NCBI GenBank assembly: GCA_025450035.1
Contig: JANWIF010000014.1
Coordinates: 1 to 38,650 of the forward strand
Direction of reading: 5' to 3'
DNA length: 38,650 bases
Source: Gemmatimonadaceae bacterium
Lineage (GTDB): Bacteria; Gemmatimonadota; Gemmatimonadetes; Gemmatimonadales; Gemmatimonadaceae
The notes under the pieces are model-generated. The model had not been told where the DNA came from. It searched no databases and was given only the letters and a program-made list of their open reading frames with translations. The stretch's first letter is position 1. Every line of letters starts with the position of its first letter. Positions 35,993-38,650 of this stretch are shown in pieces. Made by a program: the position numbers and the translations under genes.

Positions 35993-36598
35993 ATGCAGGA
36001 GCGCGACCGCAGGCTCGTGTCGCTGTTCGGAGCGCGCGGACTCAGTTCGCTACTGCTGGTGCTGGTGCCGGTGTTCGCCGGCCTTCCGGGATCGGAGCGC
36101 CTGTTCACGATCACGAGCTTCGTGGTCCTGTTGTCGATCGTGTTGCACGGCGGCGGTATCGGGTTGTTCATCCGCCGCCATGGCGCGGCGCCGGCGCCCA
36201 CCGAGGCGCCGGCGGCGATTGCGCCGCCTGTCCCGGTTAGGCAGGCGGAGGAGCAGGTGCCCACACGCATCTCGATAGACGAGATGCGCGACCTGCTTGC
36301 GCGCGGCGAGCCGATCGTGGTGGTGGACTCGCGCGCGAATCGGAACTATGAGCCGGAGACGATCACCGCCGCCGGCGCGGTGCGCGTGAATCCCGACGAC
36401 CCCATCCGCGATGCTACCGCCCTCCGGCTCTCGCAGCGGGCCACGCTGGTGGTCTACTGTGCGTGAATGGACGAAGCCACGAGCGCCCGGGTGGCGCTGC
36501 AGCTCAGACGAGCCGGATGGCCGAAGGCGCGCGCGCTCGAGGGCGGCTGGCGGGCGTGGAAGAAGTCGGGGCTGCCCACCGAACCCAAGCCGGCCTGA
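35993..36598 (+). pseudogene. Remnant of sodium/proton antiporter-rhodanese fusion, with in-frame TGA
   Basis: From near 35993 the frame reads as the C-terminal end of a CPA1 antiporter (SLFGARGLSSLLLVLV, FAGLPGSERLFTITSF) followed by a cytoplasmic rhodanese domain (ISIDEMRDLLARGEPIVVV to the catalytic Cys in VVYCA). A TGA at 36464-36466 then interrupts the domain two codons after that Cys. The same frame continues with DEATSARVALQL and LEGGWRAWKKSGLP to TGA 36598, clearly the rest of the rhodanese domain. The antiporter's membrane core is missing upstream, so the gene is almost certainly a pseudogene or a broken assembly. The fused antiporter-rhodanese architecture itself is recognisable from DedA/NhaP-rhodanese fusions. 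Confidence 0.75.
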
Positions 36599-36621
36599 AG
36601 GCCATACCGGAGGACCCGACC

Positions 36622-36942
36622 ATGGCGTTGACTAACGCGGATCTGCGCGCGAGCTTCGAACGCGCGGGAGACGAATACTGGCAAGCGCTGATCGGCCATC
36701 ACGAAGATGCGTATCCCGCGAGCCCGCCGACGCCTGGCGAGGTGTGCCGAGCGGAGGCTGAGCGACTCAATGGCACCGGACTCGGCGGCGCGCCGGAGTT
36801 CGAGTTGGTCGAGTCACGGGCCGTGCGGGCAGAGCCCGAGCTCGAAGTCACTCATTGCTTTCGCTACCGGCCGCTCGACGTTCGGCTCTGGACCGAGGCG
36901 TACCGGGACTACGGGCCGTTGCAGGCCGCGACCCGAGGGTAG
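36622..36942 (+). CDS. Hypothetical protein, unknown function
   Basis: 106 residues. ATG 36622 has GGAGG 8 bases upstream and follows the antiporter-rhodanese frame by 23 bp. It is acidic and probably globular (SFERAGDEYWQAL, FRYRPLDVRLWTEAYRDYGP), with no signal or membrane segment. Not recognised. Confidence 0.6.
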   Translation: MALTNADLRASFERAGDEYWQALIGHHEDAYPASPPTPGEVCRAEAERLNGTGLGGAPEFELVESRAVRAEPELEVTHCFRYRPLDVRLWTEAYRDYGPLQAATRG

Positions 36943-36988
36943 ATATGGGATAGGCCAGCCGCGTCGAGCCGTGTGTGTACGGCGGCGA

Positions 36989-37546
36989 TCAGGCGGCTAC
37001 GAATCGTCTCAGTGCGATTCGCCAGATGCCCGACGAGATGAGCGAGAGCCCGGTAAGGAACCCGATGAAGGCCACCGAGCTCTGCGGCCAACCGATGGCA
37101 ATGAGTATCGCGACCGCGATCGACAACAATGCGTTGAATAGCACCCAGCCCCAGCCGGCCAGCGGCTTCAGGCGAAAGGCCAACATCGCTCGGGCGATAC
37201 CGGCGACGAACAGAAAGACGCCGACCAGCAATGCCAGTGACGCGACGCCCGCGAGCGGCATTATCAGGATCCAGATACCGAGCACGAGGGTCAGGATGCC
37301 GGAAGCGAGCTTCCAGCCGAAGCCCTCATAGCGGCGGGTGTGGATCGAATGCGCAATCTCGAATATTCCGCCGAGGATCAGCAGCCACGCGAAGACCAGC
37401 GCGGTGGCCAGGGCGGCGATCTCCGGCATGAGTACGGCCAGGATGCCGGTGATGATCAGCAGCACGCCCCACACCGTCAGCCAGCCAGTCCCGCGTCGTT
37501 CAGCGGCTCCCATCGCTGACGCACTCATGTCGCTCGTGCTGGTCAT
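36989..37546 (-). CDS. HdeD-family acid-resistance membrane protein
   Basis: 185 residues with six hydrophobic helices in three pairs (DUF308), including WLLILGGIFEIAHSI, FGWKLASGILTLVLG and GLSLISSGIWRI. HdeD relatives are implicated in acid or envelope stress resistance; the function is poorly understood. ATG 37546 has GAGGAG 5 bases upstream, a clear start. It is divergent from the oxidoreductase gene starting at 37748. Confidence 0.9.
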   Translation of the reverse strand: MTSTSDMSASAMGAAERRGTGWLTVWGVLLIITGILAVLMPEIAALATALVFAWLLILGGIFEIAHSIHTRRYEGFGWKLASGILTLVLGIWILIMPLAGVASLALLVGVFLFVAGIARAMLAFRLKPLAGWGWVLFNALLSIAVAILIAIGWPQSSVAFIGFLTGLSLISSGIWRIALRRFVAA

Positions 37547-37747
37547 ACCGACTCCTCGAGAGCGCGTGTTCGCGTATTCATTCGGATGGTCCCATTCGGG
37601 TCCGGCAGGGAAAACGGCCGGACATGTGGCAACATGTTGCTGTCAGGCATTAAGCGTGCGAGATCGCACGCACCGATGTCCGAGTACGAGATGGCGGCCA
37701 GGACGCTCGTCGCGCCGACGGTTCTCACCATTCAGCTGAGCCTCTCG

Positions 37748-38431
37748 ATGCGGGTTCTGATTATCGGCTGTGGCAAGATGGGCCGTGGCATCGCCATCCG
37801 GGCGGCGGCCGGCCGGCACGTGCTCACGCTCTACGACGTGGACCCGGCGGCGGCCGAGCAGCTCGCCGACGACCTGGGCGGCCTGGCGCCCAACGGCGCG
37901 AAGGTCGCCGTCGCCGAAACGCCGGCGGACGCCGTGCCGCAGAGCGACGTGATCATTCTTGCGAGTTGGTATGGCGCGAACCTGGAGACGGCACGGACGC
38001 TGGGCGCGGAGCTGGATGGCAAGATTGTCGTCGACATCTCGAACCCGCTGAACGACACGTACGACGGGCTGGTCACGCCACCCGGCACGTCGGCGGCGGA
38101 AACGATTCGCGATGCATTGCCTAACGGAGCCAAGGTCGTCAAGGCGTTCAACACGACATTCGCCGGCACGCTCCTGACGGGAGAAGTCGCCGGGCAAACG
38201 CCTGACGTCTTCATTGCCGGCGATGATCAGCAGGCCAACGACGCGGTGGCGGCGCTGGTGCGCGGCGGAGGTCTCCATGCGATCGACGTGGGCGCGCTGG
38301 TACGCGCCCGACAACTCGAGGCGCTCGGTCTCTTGGGGATTACTCTTCAGGGTCGACTCGGAACGAAATTCGGCACCGCGTGGAAACTCATCATGCCCTC
38401 CCCGGCCAACGGCTTACGGAGCGTTCCATGA
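37748..38431 (+). CDS. NADP-binding oxidoreductase (F420/NADP reductase-like)
   Basis: 227 residues. N-terminal Rossmann motif G-x-G-x2-G in IIGCGKMGRGIAIRA (5-19), followed by VDISNPLNDTYDGL and AFNTTFAGTLL, which match the F420-dependent NADP oxidoreductase/P5C reductase-like group. It may transfer hydride between NADPH and a cofactor or substrate; which is unknown. ATG 37748 has only a weak ribosome-binding sequence. Its TGA overlaps the next ATG (ATGA at 38428), so the downstream VOC gene is translationally coupled. A GTTAGGC motif at 38119 encodes Pro-Asn on the opposite frame. Confidence 0.85.
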   Translation: MRVLIIGCGKMGRGIAIRAAAGRHVLTLYDVDPAAAEQLADDLGGLAPNGAKVAVAETPADAVPQSDVIILASWYGANLETARTLGAELDGKIVVDISNPLNDTYDGLVTPPGTSAAETIRDALPNGAKVVKAFNTTFAGTLLTGEVAGQTPDVFIAGDDQQANDAVAALVRGGGLHAIDVGALVRARQLEALGLLGITLQGRLGTKFGTAWKLIMPSPANGLRSVP

Positions 38432-38650
38432 CCGCGACACCCCCCGGGCTCACTGACGACGCCGGCAGCGTGCAGCCGGCGACGCCAGGGAGTTATGGTG
38501 CGGCGCCAGGGGGATTTCGCCTTCCGGACACCACGCGTCTTGGACGAGTGCGTCTTCAAGTCGCCGATCTCGCGCGCTCGCTGGCGTTCTACGAGGGCGT
38601 ATTGGGGTTACGAGCTGTCGACCACGGCGCGTCGCGCGCCGTGCTCGCCG
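38428..38650 (+). CDS. VOC/glyoxalase-family protein (3' end off window)
   Basis: The first 74 codons. A Pro/Gly-rich leader (about 1-37) precedes the vicinal-oxygen-chelate start LGRVRLQVADLARSLAFYEGVLGLR, which carries the usual beta-alpha unit of CatE-like catechol dioxygenases and glyoxalases. ATG 38428 overlaps the TGA of the oxidoreductase gene. The rest lies beyond the window, so the metal ligands cannot be checked. Confidence 0.8.
   Translation, partial: MTATPPGLTDDAGSVQPATPGSYGAAPGGFRLPDTTRLGRVRLQVADLARSLAFYEGVLGLRAVDHGASRAVLA

Overview
The window is high-GC (about two thirds G+C by eye), densely coding bacterial DNA. Its gene content fits a soil-type member of the Gemmatimonadota or a close relative: a MacB/ADOP-type ABC permease, a Ser/Thr kinase with a C-terminal TPR region facing an ECF sigma gene, SusC/SusD outer-membrane genes, an LVIVD-repeat secreted protein, a PQQ dehydrogenase, a matrixin-like metalloprotease and ECF sigma/zinc anti-sigma pairs. 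This taxonomic call is inference from family content; there is no rRNA or other marker. No tRNA, rRNA, CRISPR array, insertion sequence or phage gene was seen.

Layout. 1-9.4 kb: end of an ADOP permease, hemolysin III-type membrane protein, EamA exporter, SMUG1-type uracil-DNA glycosylase, alginate-lyase-family protein, a truncated Clp N-domain gene, a PQQ dehydrogenase and an SDR epimerase. 9.4-15 kb: YbhN-type membrane protein followed by an alpha/beta hydrolase broken by an amber codon, a small membrane protein and a 1041-residue LAL-type LuxR regulator. 15-21.7 kb: 7Fe ferredoxin, PLD-N-type small membrane protein coupled to a PLP enzyme, AI-2E family protein divergent from RNase D, a MIP18/SufT-like protein and a class C beta-lactamase-fold hydrolase. 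22-24.6 kb: an apparent envelope-stress operon (ECF sigma, zinc anti-sigma, double-PDZ secreted protein). 24.7-31.4 kb: matrixin protease, tandem Usp, di-heme cytochrome c peroxidase lipoprotein, Ser/Thr kinase facing a second ECF sigma. 31.4-38.65 kb: LVIVD protein, small lipoprotein, SusD with only a SusC stub, an antiporter-rhodanese remnant, HdeD, an NADP-binding oxidoreductase and the start of a VOC protein.

The strongest non-gene signal is a 7-mer, GTTAGGC (usually CGTTAGGC), which I counted 34 times on the two strands together. It is spread over the whole window and lies in every translatable reading frame of unrelated genes. Its only appearances in the two untranslatable frames are at real stop codons, and it forms a perfect 18-bp palindrome between two convergent genes. 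That looks like a DNA-level genome signal (uptake-sequence-like or other) rather than codon bias. Other points are a probable deletion or assembly junction near 35985 that joins the 3' ends of two unrelated genes, in-frame nonsense codons in two otherwise intact reading frames, and long G/C homopolymers in or next to start regions that could be phase-variable.
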